Part shown: piece after piece, positions 14,024-14,146 of the stretch
Layout of the letters: every line of letters begins with the position of its first letter
Position numbering within the stretch: the first letter of the stretch is position 1
Assembly: GCA_910583855.1 (NCBI GenBank)
Contig: CAJTYL010000018.1
Coordinates: 1-14,146 of the forward strand
Length of the DNA: 14,146 nt
Reading direction: 5' to 3'
Origin: an uncultured Christensenella sp.
GTDB taxonomy: Bacteria; Bacillota; Clostridia; Christensenellales; Borkfalkiaceae
Translations under genes and position numbers: made by a program
Notes under the pieces: generated by a model
The model's database searches: none
Told to the model about the DNA's origin: nothing
What the model saw: only the letters and a program-made list of their open reading frames with translations

Positions 14024-14146
14024 TTAGCTTCTGCGTGTGTTTAGTAGTCGGTAATACGGACGCGCTTTAAATCGCTTCATTTCCCCTTTGCGTTTTTCTC
14101 TCGCGCACACCATTAAGAAGAAGAGAAAGATAATTATTAAATCATA
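14024..14146 (-). CDS. Possible C-terminus of a small membrane protein, cut by window edge
   Basis: The minus-strand frame is open from the right edge (14146) to TAA 14026-14024, 40 codons. It reads YDLIIIFLFFLMVCA and then a basic tail, EKRKGEMKRFKARPYYRLLN, ending NTRRS. A hydrophobic run followed by a positively charged tail is what a one-span small membrane protein looks like, with the basic end in the cytoplasm. An internal ATG (14113) would give only 29 residues. The 5' part is outside the window, so the true start and length are unknown. The pyrimidine-rich DNA behind the hydrophobic run (CTTTCTCTTCTTCTT) could produce such a peptide by chance. It lies upstream of the head genes, where portal or minor head genes might be expected; the peptide does not resemble these. 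No function is proposed. Confidence 0.3.
   Translation of the reverse strand, partial: YDLIIIFLFFLMVCAREKRKGEMKRFKARPYYRLLNTRRS

Noticed and set aside
1..14146. CRISPR array, tRNA, rRNA, insertion sequence, diversity-generating repeat pair or invertible segment
   Set aside because: I looked for these by eye and found no spaced direct repeats, cloverleaf sequence, transposase motifs, reverse transcriptase or long inverted repeats; the window is filled by morphogenesis genes.

Overview
The window is the head-completion and tail module of a long-tailed, non-contractile (siphovirus-type) phage or prophage. All real genes lie on the minus strand, so the transcription order runs from the right edge to the left edge. 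The host is probably a Bacteroidales bacterium (Bacteroides, Parabacteroides or a relative). This rests on the absence of Shine-Dalgarno motifs, the A/T-rich leaders before start codons, a TAnnTTTG-type -7 box before the scaffold gene, and the character of the structural proteins. No integrase, terminase, portal, lysis or att sequence is visible, so prophage and free virus cannot be told apart.

Layout in transcription order. At the right edge (14146-14024) is the possible C-terminal end of a small membrane protein. Next is a leader of about 170 bp with a promoter-like box, a 7-bp perfect inverted repeat and a weak hairpin. The head genes follow: scaffold-like protein (13854-13144), head fibre/decoration-like protein (13123-12536) and major capsid protein (12521-11418), the last followed by a terminator-like hairpin. 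Four tightly packed, mostly overlapping neck genes come next: head-tail connector, head closure, HK97 gp10-like protein and tail terminator (11370-9805). The tail tube protein (9792-9268) is followed by a strong-looking intrinsic terminator. Then come the tail assembly chaperone G (9189-8617), a -1-frame T extension that has no start codon of its own (8623-8402), and a 1399-residue tape measure protein (8402-4203). The tail-tip genes are a small unrecognised protein (4193-3690), a three-domain distal tail protein (3684-2467), and a large tail-tip/tail-associated protein that runs off the left edge (2482-1).

Together these genes would assemble the procapsid, seal it, terminate and polymerise the tail tube around the tape measure with help from the G and GT chaperones, and build the tip that contacts the cell. 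The two terminator hairpins sit directly after the two proteins needed in most copies, capsid and tube, as expected for dosage control in a single long transcript.

The most noteworthy items are the G/GT frameshift gene that simple ORF calling misses, the LamG-Dit-PKD fusion at the tail tip, an internal duplication within the tape measure, the small beta-repeat protein between tape measure and Dit, and the operator-like palindrome upstream of the scaffold gene. I found no wholly new system; the region reads as a coherent, probably functional morphogenesis module.
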